A stretch of 7,947 bases of DNA from Frankiaceae bacterium (GCA_030840615.1 JAVEEE010000345.1:1-7947); one strand, 5' to 3'. Positions 1-6,171 are shown, counted from the first letter of the stretch. The notes: a model not told the origin generated them from the letters alone. Numbers and translations are program-made.

Positions 1-128
1 CGGAGGCGTGCGCTGTCAGCCGTGATCTTGCCGGGTCACCCGTTGCGGCACGCCACCTCAACCACCGACGCGCCCTCGAGCACCTCGAGCACCGCCCGAT
101 ACCGCTGCTCCAGGACGTTCAGCTCCAC
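1..128 (-). pseudogene. Degraded N-terminus of an IS481-type transposase
   Basis: A GTG at 128-126 opens a 30-codon frame reading VELNVLEQRYRAVLEVLEGA then SVVEVACRNG before a TGA at 38-36. This matches from memory the opening of IS481-family transposases, whose N-terminal helix-turn-helix typically reads like VELSVxEQRYxAV...V.EVAxRxGVSRQ. A GGAGGA ribosome site at 146-141 precedes the GTG by 12 bases. Shifting back by one base at the GGG just before the stop restores V-T-R-Q, the expected continuation, which suggests a single-base deletion. A second in-frame stop at 18-16 shows further decay. The rest lies outside the window. Family assignment rests on about 35 residues, so an IS3-like or IS21-like origin is not excluded. 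Confidence 0.55.
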
Positions 129-212
129 CAGTACGACCGGCTCCTCCCCGACGATCACGAGATCGCGAAGGAAGGCCGACAACGCACGGCGTGAGCGTGA
201 ATCAAGCGGGAG

Positions 213-290
213 TGTCGCCCACCTGCCGGAACCGCCTGTCGCCCACCTACCGGAACCGCGTCCGGAACCTGTCGCCCAGGAACCGGAACT
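213..290. repeat. Three imperfect direct repeats with core TGTCGCCCA...CCGGAAC
   Basis: Copies begin at 213, 237 and 270. The first two are 24 bases each and directly adjacent, differing at two positions. The third is shortened, with TGTCGCCCA followed by GGAACCGGAACT. An additional TCCGGAACC lies between copies two and three. On the minus strand the unit reads as a GGTTCCGG box followed by GGTGGGCGACA. Nested repeats of this size upstream of a transposase are typical of transposase-binding sites at IS ends. I see no sign of a CRISPR, because spacing is irregular and there are no unique spacers. Confidence 0.7.
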
Positions 291-346
291 GATGTTTCAA
301 GCATGAACCGGAGAAGCACACCTCGTGGACGACCCATTGCGGTCCT

Positions 347-382
347 AAAAATTGAGTCCGCAGGCCGGTGACCTGCGGACTC
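347..382 (-). terminator. Rho-independent terminator downstream of tRNA-His
   Basis: The arms GAGTCCGCAGG (354-364) and CCTGCGGACTC (372-382) form a perfect 11-bp stem with a 7-base loop. Read on the minus strand, the hairpin is followed by AATTTTT. It starts only 4 bases past the CCA end of tRNA-His, so it ends the tRNA-His (and possibly orn) transcript. Confidence 0.85.
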
Positions 383-385
383 GTG

Positions 386-462
386 TGGGGTGAGTGACGG
401 GACTTGAACCCGCGACACCCGGGACCACAACCCGGTGCTCTACCTGCTGAGCTACACCCACC
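386..462 (-). tRNA. tRNA-His (anticodon GTG)
   Basis: The minus strand folds as a full cloverleaf. The acceptor GTGGGTG (461-455) pairs with CACTCAC (396-390) with one G-U. The D arm carries GCTC...GAGC, the anticodon arm has loop TTGTGGT with anticodon GTG, and the T arm is GCGGG-TTCAAGT-CCCGT. The discriminator is C73 (389) and the base before the acceptor is G (462), giving the G-1:C73 pair that marks bacterial tRNA-His for histidyl-tRNA synthetase. CCA is encoded at 388-386. It lies 47 bases downstream of orn on the same strand and ends at a clear terminator. Confidence 0.97.
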
Positions 463-486
463 ATGCGGCCTGGACCGCGAAGAGCG

Positions 487-492
487 AGTGTA
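487..492 (-). promoter_or_regulatory. Possible -10 element for tRNA-His
   Basis: On the minus strand the orn to tRNA-His gap holds TACACT, a good TAnnnT -10 box, which would start transcription about 18 bases ahead of the tRNA. No convincing -35 is visible at the right distance. A perfect 12-bp palindrome GCGGGATCCCGC (493-504) sits immediately upstream, in the spacer. If this promoter is not used, the tRNA would be co-transcribed with orn. Confidence 0.35.
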
Positions 493-509
493 GCGGGATC
501 CCGCCGTCC

Positions 510-1133
510 TCAGTCGGGCGCGACGTTGCCGGGCGGCGGGGCGATCGCCTGTTGGGCGGCGAGCCGGGCGGCGTCGGTGTCCGGCCCCGGCGGGGGGACG
601 AAAATGGCCGCTCGGTAGTAGCGCAGCTCGGTGATCGAGTCGACGATGTCCGCCAACGCGCGATGGCCGCCGGTCTTGTCCGGGGAGTTGAAGTAGGCCC
701 GCGGGTACCAGCGCCGAGCGAGTTCCTTGATGCTCGACACATCGACCATCCGGTAATGCAGATGGTCGTCGAGCCGCGGCATGTAGCGCACCAGGAAAGA
801 CCGGTCGGTCGCGATCGAGTTGCCACACAACGGAGCCTTGCGTCGGTCGGGCACGAACCGCTGCACATACTCCAGCACCTGCTGCTCGGCCTCCTCCAGC
901 GTCGTCGTCGCCGACGCGAGCGCCTCGAGCAGGCCGGACGTTGTGTGCATCTCTTTGACGATGTCCTCCATGCCGGCGAGCTTTTCCGGGTCGGTCGCGA
1001 TGAGGATGTCGAGCCCGTCGTCGAGGATCGTGAGCTCGCTGTCGGTGACCACGACAGCGACCTCGACCAGCACGTCCTTCACCGGGTCGAGGCCGGTCAT
1101 CTCGCAGTCGATCCAGACGAGCGGCTCGGTCAC
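510..1133 (-). CDS. orn: Oligoribonuclease (3'-5' exoribonuclease, DEDDh)
   Basis: Orn degrades 2-5 nt RNA oligomers and linear dinucleotides such as pGpG to mononucleotides in the cytoplasm, the last step of RNA turnover and of cyclic-di-GMP breakdown. The 207-residue product has the family's full length and its five catalytic residues: D9 and E11 in VWIDCEMTGL, D110 in NSIATDRSFL, H157 and D162 in GGHRALADI. The family signatures APLCGNS, DVSSIKELARRWYPRAYFN and ELRYYR are present. The proline-rich C-terminal tail (from about residue 180) is typical of actinobacterial copies. I chose GTG 1133: an AGGG lies 9 bases ahead of it, whereas the in-frame TTG at 1142 abuts that AGGG and leaves no spacing. 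TAGGGT at 1147-1142 also sits where the -10 of a leaderless transcript would be. Identification is secure; only the start is open by three codons. Confidence 0.96.
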   Translation of the reverse strand: MTEPLVWIDCEMTGLDPVKDVLVEVAVVVTDSELTILDDGLDILIATDPEKLAGMEDIVKEMHTTSGLLEALASATTTLEEAEQQVLEYVQRFVPDRRKAPLCGNSIATDRSFLVRYMPRLDDHLHYRMVDVSSIKELARRWYPRAYFNSPDKTGGHRALADIVDSITELRYYRAAIFVPPPGPDTDAARLAAQQAIAPPPGNVAPD

Positions 1134-1138
1134 GGTGG

Positions 1139-1167
1139 TCAACCCTAGGGGAACGGTGCCCTACCCT
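1139..1167 (+). promoter_or_regulatory. Possible promoter for tRNA-Arg
   Basis: TACCCT at 1162-1167 fits TAnnnT and lies about 27 bases before the tRNA. At a 17-base spacing the -35 position is TCAACC (1139-1144), a poor match, so this is tentative. The site lies in the short divergent gap between orn and the tRNA. Confidence 0.3.
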
Positions 1168-1193
1168 GCGGATGCCGGCGGCTCGCCGGTCCG

Positions 1194-1266
1194 GCGCCCG
1201 TAGCTCAGCGGATAGAGCAGCCGCCTTCTAAGCGGTTGGCCGCAGGTTCGATCCCTGCCGGGCGCG
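1194..1266 (+). tRNA. tRNA-Arg (anticodon TCT)
   Basis: The acceptor GCGCCCG (1194-1200) pairs perfectly with CGGGCGC (1259-1265). The D arm has GCTCAGCGGATAGAGC, the anticodon arm has GCCGC and GCGGT around loop CTTCTAA (anticodon TCT, reading AGA/AGG), and the T arm is GCAGG-TTCGATC-CCTGC. The discriminator is G (1266). The next bases are CTC, so CCA is not encoded, unlike the tRNA-His in this window, and must be added by the CCA-adding enzyme. Confidence 0.97.
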
Positions 1267-1292
1267 CTCACCGGTCAGGGAAATGTCACCTA

Positions 1293-1320
1293 TTGCCAGA
1301 TCCTGTCGCGCGGATAGTCT
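1293..1320 (+). promoter_or_regulatory. Candidate promoter of the liv operon
   Basis: TTGCCA (1293-1298) and TAGTCT (1315-1320), 16 bases apart, resemble -35 and -10 boxes of housekeeping sigma factors. Transcription would start near 1327, about 27 bases before the TTG start of the first gene and just ahead of its ribosome site. The call rests on motif match and position only. No operator repeat is evident here. Confidence 0.4.
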
Positions 1321-1339
1321 CCCTCGCATCACGCCAAGC

Positions 1340-1345
1340 GGAGGG
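1340..1345 (+). promoter_or_regulatory. Ribosome binding site that fixes the TTG start of livG
   Basis: GGAGGG lies 8 bases before TTG 1354. This is near-ideal spacing and supports a TTG start for the first ATPase gene. Confidence 0.75.
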
Positions 1346-1353
1346 ATCGCTCC

Positions 1354-2145
1354 TTGTCTGCGCTGCTCGAGGTGCAGGGGGTCACGGTCCGGTTCGGCGG
1401 GTTGACCGCGCTCTCCGAGGTCTCGGCCGCGATCGGCTCCGGCGAGGTCGTCGGGGTCATCGGCCCCAACGGCGCCGGCAAGACGACGTTGTTCAACGTC
1501 ATCTGCGGATTCACCCGGCCGACGGAAGGTCGGTTGTCGTGGCGGGGCAACGTCCTGCGCCGCCACCAGCCGCGGCATCTCACCTCGCTCGGCATCGCCC
1601 GGACCCTTCAAGGGCTGGGGCTCTTCCCACACCTGAGCGTGCTCGACAACGTCATGGTTGGCGCCACCAGGCACTCGCGAGCCTGGGTCGGTAGCGGTCT
1701 GCTGGCGCTGCCGCGCAGTGACGGCGACGAGCGGCAGCTCCGCGATCGCAGCCTGCGCCAGCTCGACGAGCTCGGCGTCGCCGACGCCGCCGGCCGGTTG
1801 CCGGCGCAGCTGCCCTACGGCGTGCAGAAGCGGGTGGCGCTCGCCCGCGCGCTGGTCGCGGAGCCTCAGCTGCTGCTCCTCGACGAGCCGGCCTCCGGGT
1901 TGTCGAGTGAGGAGATGCGTGACCTCGCCAGCTTGATCCGCGGTGTCCGCGACCGGATGTCGGTGCTGCTGGTCGAGCATCACATGGACCTCGTCATGGA
2001 GGTCTGCGACCGCATCGTCGTCCTGGACTTCGGCCGCTGCATCGCGACCGGCACACCGGACGAGGTTCGCGACGACCCGCAGGTGCTCGAGGCCTACCTT
2101 GGTGAGCAGGTCGACGCCGACACGACCGAGGTCAGCGGTGCTTGA
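1354..2145 (+). CDS. livG: Branched-chain-type ABC importer ATPase, LivG-like
   Basis: This is one of the two cytoplasmic ATPases that drive the Liv/HAAT importer. The 263 residues show a complete nucleotide-binding domain: Walker A GPNGAGKTT (37-45), Q-loop Q86 in GIARTLQGLGLFPHLSVLDN, signature at 153-158, Walker B LLLLDE (173-178), D-loop SGLSSEE and H-loop H209 in VLLVEHHMDLVMEVCD. The pattern RTLQ..GLFP.L.V.DNV and the LVEHHMDLVM segment are typical of LivG. The signature reads LPYGVQKR, where LivG proteins usually have LSYGQQRR, so the Ser that contacts ATP gamma-phosphate is replaced by Pro. A Gly/Ser/Ala-rich stretch at about 104-125 lies in the helical subdomain, where LivG proteins vary. 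The C-terminal tail past residue 250 is acidic. It is first in the operon and overlaps livF by 8 bases. The TTG start is supported by its ribosome site. The gene name reflects family; the substrate is unknown. Confidence 0.9.
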   Translation: MSALLEVQGVTVRFGGLTALSEVSAAIGSGEVVGVIGPNGAGKTTLFNVICGFTRPTEGRLSWRGNVLRRHQPRHLTSLGIARTLQGLGLFPHLSVLDNVMVGATRHSRAWVGSGLLALPRSDGDERQLRDRSLRQLDELGVADAAGRLPAQLPYGVQKRVALARALVAEPQLLLLDEPASGLSSEEMRDLASLIRGVRDRMSVLLVEHHMDLVMEVCDRIVVLDFGRCIATGTPDEVRDDPQVLEAYLGEQVDADTTEVSGA

Positions 2146-2845
2146 GCTCGAAGACGTCGTGACGACGTACGGCGCCGTGCGTGCGCTCGACGGTGTGTCC
2201 CTCACGGTGCCCGACGGAACCATCACCGCAGTGCTGGGCGCGAACGGTGCCGGCAAGACGACACTGTTGCGGTCGGTCAATGGCCTGGTGCGCCCGCGGT
2301 CCGGCCGGATCCGTTACGCCGGCAAGGACCTCACGCGCACGAAGGTCGACAACGTCGTCCGCGCCGGCATCGCACACGTGCCTGAGGGCCGCGGGGTCAT
2401 CACCGAGCTGACCGTGGAGGAGAACCTCCGGCTCGGCGCGCTCTGGCGACGAAATCGGCGCGAGACGCAGGCATCGCTCACCGAGGTCTACGGCATGTTC
2501 CCGCCGCTCGCGGAGCGGCGCAACCGATCGGCGGACACGCTGTCCGGCGGTGAGCGGCAGATGCTCGCCGTCTCCCGCGCGCTGATGAGCCGGCCCAAGC
2601 TGCTGTTGCTCGACGAGCCGTCGCTGGGGCTCGCACCCCGCGTCACCGCGCAGATCATGGCAACGCTGCGTCGCCTCCGCGAGCGACAGAGCCTCACCGT
2701 CGTGCTGGTCGAGCAGAACGCCCGCAGCGCCCTCTCGGTAGCCGACCAGGCGATCGTGCTGAACCTCGGCCGGGTCGTCGCCAGCGGAGCTGCCAGTGAG
2801 CTCGCCGCCGACGAGAAGCTCCGACACGCCTACCTCGGCTTCTGA
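2138..2845 (+). CDS. livF: Branched-chain-type ABC importer ATPase, LivF-like
   Basis: This is the second ATPase of the importer, 235 residues, the normal LivF length. Walker A is GANGAGKTT (34-42). The Q-loop region reads AHVPEGRGVITELTVEENL, with Glu where most ABC ATPases have Gln, as is usual for LivF. The signature is the canonical LSGGERQ (135-141), and Walker B is LLLLDEPSLGLAP (155-167). The switch position is Q193 in LVEQNARSAL, the LivF-typical Gln in place of the H-loop His. The frame stays open far upstream, but that part reads over livG in another frame and is not coding. GTG 2138 gives the family's standard N-terminus (LELEDVVTTYGAVRALDGVS) and has GAGGT 5 bases before it. The start overlaps the livG stop by 8 bases, implying translational coupling. 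Confidence 0.92.
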   Translation: MLELEDVVTTYGAVRALDGVSLTVPDGTITAVLGANGAGKTTLLRSVNGLVRPRSGRIRYAGKDLTRTKVDNVVRAGIAHVPEGRGVITELTVEENLRLGALWRRNRRETQASLTEVYGMFPPLAERRNRSADTLSGGERQMLAVSRALMSRPKLLLLDEPSLGLAPRVTAQIMATLRRLRERQSLTVVLVEQNARSALSVADQAIVLNLGRVVASGAASELAADEKLRHAYLGF

Positions 2846-2855
2846 GAGGCAGATG

Positions 2856-3749
2856 ATGTTCCGCTTCCTCAACCTCACGCTCAACGGTGTCAGCCTCGGC
2901 ATGATCTACGCAGCCGTCGCACTGGCACTCGTGATGATCTGGCGCGCCACCCGCATCGTGAACTTCGCCCAAGGCGGCATGCTGATGTTCACCACGTTCA
3001 TCGCGTGGGACCTGGCCCAGCGCCATCACATCAACTACTGGGTGGCACTCGCCGTTGCCGTCGGCGCCGGTCTCGTCATCGGCGCCGTTGCCGAACGCCT
3101 GCTCGTGCGGCCGGTCGAGAACGGGCCGCCGCTCAACGCCGTGATCGTCACGCTCGGATTGCTCATCTTCCTGCAGGCCCTGGCCGGAATGATCTGGGGC
3201 AACGCCCAGGCGCACTCCTACTCACCGGCCTACTCGATCGTCGGCTACTCGGCCGGTGACCGGACGTTGCTGTTCTCGCCGAACGACGTCTACATCGTCA
3301 CTGCGGTGCTCATCGTCGTCGTTGTCCTCTACCTGCTGTTCCAGCGCACCAGCCTCGGACTGCAGATGCGCGCCGCCGCGTTCAGCCCCGAAGTCGCCCG
3401 GCTGCTCGGCGTTCGCGTCGGCCGGCTGTTGACCCTGGGTTGGGCGATCGCCGCGGCGTTGGGCGCGCTTGCAGGCATCCTTGCCGCGGGCACCCAGACC
3501 GGCTACGTGCAGACGGTCGGCCCATTCGACGCCCTTCTCGTCTACGGCTTCACCGCTGCGGTCATCGGCGGTCTCGACAGCCCGATCGGCGCCGTGATCG
3601 GCGGCTTGCTTCTCGGCATCGTGCTGTCCTACGCCGACAGTTACGTCAGCAACAACATCCAGACGATGTATGCGTTCCTCATCCTGATCGCCGTGCTGAT
3701 GGTGCGACCCAACGGGTTGTTCTCGCGCTCGGCCGCGCGGAGGGTCTGA
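2856..3749 (+). CDS. livH: Branched-chain-type ABC importer permease, LivH-like
   Basis: This is an inner-membrane channel subunit of the importer. The 297-residue product has the LivH hallmarks: an opening NGVSLGMIYAAVALALVMIW helix, then RIVNFAQGGMLMF (33-45), VIVTLGLLIFLQ (97-108), the cytoplasmic coupling loop LGLQMRAAAFSPEVARLLGVRVGR (167-190) that docks on the ATPases, YGFTAAVIGGLDSPIGAVIGG (230-250) and the terminal LMVRPNGLFS motif. About eight hydrophobic segments are visible. ATG 2856 follows AGAGG at 6 bases; ATG 2853, one codon earlier, is the alternative but is only 3 bases from that site. The gap from livF is 10 bases. The closing ATG of the livM start overlaps its stop by one base. 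Confidence 0.93.
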   Translation: MFRFLNLTLNGVSLGMIYAAVALALVMIWRATRIVNFAQGGMLMFTTFIAWDLAQRHHINYWVALAVAVGAGLVIGAVAERLLVRPVENGPPLNAVIVTLGLLIFLQALAGMIWGNAQAHSYSPAYSIVGYSAGDRTLLFSPNDVYIVTAVLIVVVVLYLLFQRTSLGLQMRAAAFSPEVARLLGVRVGRLLTLGWAIAAALGALAGILAAGTQTGYVQTVGPFDALLVYGFTAAVIGGLDSPIGAVIGGLLLGIVLSYADSYVSNNIQTMYAFLILIAVLMVRPNGLFSRSAARRV

Positions 3750-4774
3750 TGCCGGCGATCCTCGAGCGTTCGACGCTGCTGAGGCACACGTTGTTCGCCC
3801 TCGTGGGGATCGGCGTCCTGCTGCTGCTCATCCACAACCTCGGTGACTACCGGAACTCTCAGCTCGCGCCGATCGCCTACACCGTCTGCGCCGCCGCCGG
3901 CTTGACCATGCTCGTTGGACAGTCGGGGCAGATCTCACTCGGCCACGGAGCATTCATGGCCGTCGGCGCTTACACCTTCGCCCTCCTCCAGGCGAAGTGG
4001 ACGAGCTCGCATCCCAACGTGCAGCTCGTCGGATTGCTGGCGGCGGGCGTCGTCGTGGCCGCCGTCTTCGGCGCCGTCGTCGGCGTCGCCGCCGCCCGGC
4101 TTCGCGGTCCCTACCTCGCCGGCGCGACGCTCGCACTCGCGCTCGGCCTGCCCTCGCTGGCGTCGTACGAGAAGCTGTCGGACCACCTGGGCGGCAGCAC
4201 CGGCCTCAACGTGACCTCGCCCAACCCCCCGACCGGCGTCAACGCCTACCGCTGGCAGTCGATCATCTGCTGCGTGAGTGCGGTGCTCGTGCTCTGGTTC
4301 CTGTCCAACCTCAGCCGCAGCCGGGTCGGGCGGTCCTTCCGGGCCGTCCGCGACGACGAGGTCGCCGCCGCCCTCTGCGGGCTTTCGGTCGCGCGGGTCC
4401 AGGTGCTGGCGTTCGTCGTGAGCGCCGGGTGCGCCGGGCTCGCCGGTGGTCTGCTCGCCATCATCAACCTCACGGCAGGTCCGGGTGCCTTTCCGCTCTC
4501 GTTGTCGCTGTCATTGCTGGCGGCGATCGTCTTCGGCGGGCTGGGCAGCATGGCCGGCGCGGCCTACGGGTCGGTGCTGGTCGTCATGTTGAATCTCAGC
4601 TGGGCGCAGACTCTCACCGACAAGCTGTCGATCCATTCGGCGAAGGTCGCGAACAACATGCCGCTGATGATCTATGGCGTCGTACTTGCCGTCGCGATGC
4701 TCGCGGCGCCGTACGGCGTGCAAGGAGCACTGCACCGGCTGCGAATGCTCGCGACCGGCACGCGTAAGAGTTGA
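3749..4774 (+). CDS. livM: Branched-chain-type ABC importer permease, LivM-like
   Basis: This is the second channel subunit, 341 residues. It has the LivM signatures: LTMLVGQSGQISLGHGAFMAVGAY (52-75), RLRGPYLAGATLALALGLPSL (118-137), the coupling loop GRSFRAVRDDEVAAALCGLSVARVQ (194-218) and AAIVFGGLGSMAGAAYGSVLV (258-278). Hydrophobic segments run from residue 14 to about 322, followed by a short basic cytoplasmic tail ending RLRMLATGTRKS. A polar loop at 141-169 (KLSDHLGGSTGLNVTSPNPPTG) probably faces the outside and helps receive ligand from the binding protein. ATG 3749 overlaps the livH stop as TGATG, with GGAGGG four bases ahead. The frame is open upstream over livH, but that part is antiphase noise rich in Arg. 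Confidence 0.93.
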   Translation: MPAILERSTLLRHTLFALVGIGVLLLLIHNLGDYRNSQLAPIAYTVCAAAGLTMLVGQSGQISLGHGAFMAVGAYTFALLQAKWTSSHPNVQLVGLLAAGVVVAAVFGAVVGVAAARLRGPYLAGATLALALGLPSLASYEKLSDHLGGSTGLNVTSPNPPTGVNAYRWQSIICCVSAVLVLWFLSNLSRSRVGRSFRAVRDDEVAAALCGLSVARVQVLAFVVSAGCAGLAGGLLAIINLTAGPGAFPLSLSLSLLAAIVFGGLGSMAGAAYGSVLVVMLNLSWAQTLTDKLSIHSAKVANNMPLMIYGVVLAVAMLAAPYGVQGALHRLRMLATGTRKS

Positions 4775-4797
4775 ACCCCCGAGGTGATGGAGGACAG

Positions 4798-6117
4798 ATG
4801 AGACGAGGACACATCCGGCTCGCGGCCGGTGGCTCGATGTTGCTGCTGCTGGCGGCTACGGCCTGCGGCGGCAGTAGCAGCGGTGGCGCCAGCAGCGGCG
4901 GGTCGAGTGCACCGGGCGTGACGGCCACGACGGTGACGATCGGAAGCACCCAGCCGCTCACCGGCCCCGCAGCCCCGGGCTACAGCGAGATCTCGCAGGC
5001 CTCCGACGCCTACTTCAAGTACATCAACGAGAACGGCGGCATCAATGGCCGCACGATCACCTACAAGTACCTCGATGACGGTTACGACCCGACGAAGACG
5101 GTGGCGCAGACCAAGAAGCTCATCACCCAGGACAAGGTCTTCGCCATCTTCAACGCGCTCGGCACGCCGACGCACGAGAAGGTCATCGAGTTCCTCAACC
5201 AGCAGAAGGTGCCGGACCTGTTTGTCGCCTCCGGATGCCAGTGCTGGGACGACGTCAGCGCACACCCCGAGACTTTCGGCTGGCAGCCCGACTACGTCAT
5301 CGAGGGCAAGATCCTCGGTGAATACGTCAAGAAGAACTTCGCCGGCAAGAAGATCGCGTACTTCTATCAGGACGACGACTTCGGCAAGGACGGCGTCAAG
5401 GGCCTCGACATGGAGATCCCGAAGAGCCAGGTCGTTGCCCGCGAGTCCTACCAGACCTCCAACCCCGACATCGCCTCGCAGGTGCAGAAGTTCCAGTCGG
5501 CCAAGGCCGACGTCATCGTGTCGTTCTCGATCCCGGCGTTCACAGCGCTGCTCAAGCTCAACGCCCTGAAGGTCAAGTACGACCCGACGCTCGCGGTCAG
5601 CAACGTCGGCTCTGACCCGCTGACCTTGTCCGGACTGCTCGAGGCCTTCGCCAAGCAGGGCGGTTCGACAGTGAAGGGCAGCGACCTGATCCAGGGGGTC
5701 ATCACCGACGGCTACATCGCGAGTCCCGCTGACCCGACCAACAGCTGGATCAAGCTGTTCCAGACGATCCACGACAAGTACATCCCGAAGCTGCCGTTCG
5801 ACGGCAACGTCCTCTACGGCATGGCCGCGGGCTACACGTTCGCGCAGGCGCTGGCGGCGGCGGGCGCCAACCCGACGCGTGACTCTCTGGTCAAGGCGGT
5901 CGAGGCCGGGCTGGATCAGGGTCCGGGGCTCGTGCCGTTCCGGTTCTCCACGTCGTCGCATGCCGGGTTCACCGGTGTGCAGATCGGCGTGATCAAGGGA
6001 ACCGCGGTCAAGCTCACCGGCTCGCCGGCGACGACGGACGACGGCAACGGCCCGATCACCGCATTCGACGGAACCCAGCCGGAGGCTCCGGCCAACGGCA
6101 TCCCGACGTCTGGCTAG
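4798..6117 (+). CDS. ABC importer substrate-binding lipoprotein (LivJ/LivK-type, Peripla_BP_6 fold)
   Basis: This is the extracellular ligand-binding subunit of the importer, 439 residues. The N-terminus is a lipoprotein signal: basic MRRGHIR, a hydrophobic run, then LAATAC with the lipidated Cys at residue 23, followed by a Gly/Ser linker to about 40. The mature part begins TVTIGSTQPLTGPAA, with AYFKYINENGGINGRTITYKYLDDGYDPTKTVAQTKKLI, the standard type I periplasmic-binding opening. The ligand cleft is expected around the ALGTPTHEKV segment (120-129) and FVASGC (142-147). The only other cysteines are C147 and C149 in GCQCWDD. ATG 4798 has GGAGG four bases ahead and gives the expected signal peptide; the in-frame TTG at 4771 would spoil it and overlaps the livM stop. 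It lies 23 bases after livM and ends before a strong hairpin. The ligand is not predictable from the sequence, because this fold also serves amides, urea and aromatic or other carboxylates. Confidence 0.92.
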   Translation: MRRGHIRLAAGGSMLLLLAATACGGSSSGGASSGGSSAPGVTATTVTIGSTQPLTGPAAPGYSEISQASDAYFKYINENGGINGRTITYKYLDDGYDPTKTVAQTKKLITQDKVFAIFNALGTPTHEKVIEFLNQQKVPDLFVASGCQCWDDVSAHPETFGWQPDYVIEGKILGEYVKKNFAGKKIAYFYQDDDFGKDGVKGLDMEIPKSQVVARESYQTSNPDIASQVQKFQSAKADVIVSFSIPAFTALLKLNALKVKYDPTLAVSNVGSDPLTLSGLLEAFAKQGGSTVKGSDLIQGVITDGYIASPADPTNSWIKLFQTIHDKYIPKLPFDGNVLYGMAAGYTFAQALAAAGANPTRDSLVKAVEAGLDQGPGLVPFRFSTSSHAGFTGVQIGVIKGTAVKLTGSPATTDDGNGPITAFDGTQPEAPANGIPTSG

Positions 6118-6143
6118 CAAGTCCCGCACGACAGCTCGCAGCG

Positions 6144-6171
6144 GCGGCCGCCCCCTGAGGGGGGCGGCCGC
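6144..6171 (+). terminator. GC hairpin at the end of the liv operon
   Basis: GCGGCCGCCCCC (6144-6155) and GGGGGCGGCCGC (6160-6171) form a perfect 12-bp stem with loop TGAG, 26 bases past the binding-protein stop. No T-run follows, as is common for terminators in high-GC actinobacteria. It may also act as a 3' stability hairpin or let part of the transcription through to the next gene, whose start is only 29 bases away. Confidence 0.65.

Larger units (their letters stand above)
1..290 (-). mobile_element. Remnant of an insertion-sequence end (IS481-like transposase start plus terminal-type repeats)
   Basis: Read on the minus strand, this stretch has three copies of a short direct repeat (213-290), about 85 bases of leader, and then the start of a transposase-like frame at 128 that runs toward the left edge. 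That is the layout of the upstream end of an IS element: terminal repeats, promoter and leader, then transposase. The transposase frame is broken, so the element looks dead. The outer boundary near 290-300 is a guess, because no target-site duplication or matching far end can be seen. The rest of the element, if any survives, lies left of the window. Confidence 0.5.

Noticed and set aside
213..290. Short CRISPR array
   Set aside because: There are only three imperfect repeats, two of them directly adjacent without a spacer, and no cas genes. An IS end explains them better.
435..1148. A 237-codon plus-strand frame opposite orn
   Set aside because: It starts inside tRNA-His and lies opposite all the catalytic motifs of orn. 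Its product is compositionally biased.
1228..2280. A 350-codon minus-strand frame opposite livG/livF
   Set aside because: It is the antisense of conserved ATPase codons, also runs over tRNA-Arg, and its protein is rich in Arg/Asp/Gln with no domain. It is a GC-rich shadow.
4775..4797. A separate promoter for the binding-protein gene
   Set aside because: The 23-base gap holds only the ribosome site. No -10/-35 pair is recognisable, so co-transcription with livM is simpler.
4672..6129. A 485-codon minus-strand frame opposite the binding-protein gene
   Set aside because: It mirrors a well-supported gene, and its product is low-complexity Leu/Arg/Val/Asp with no recognisable motifs. Long antisense frames are expected at this G+C.
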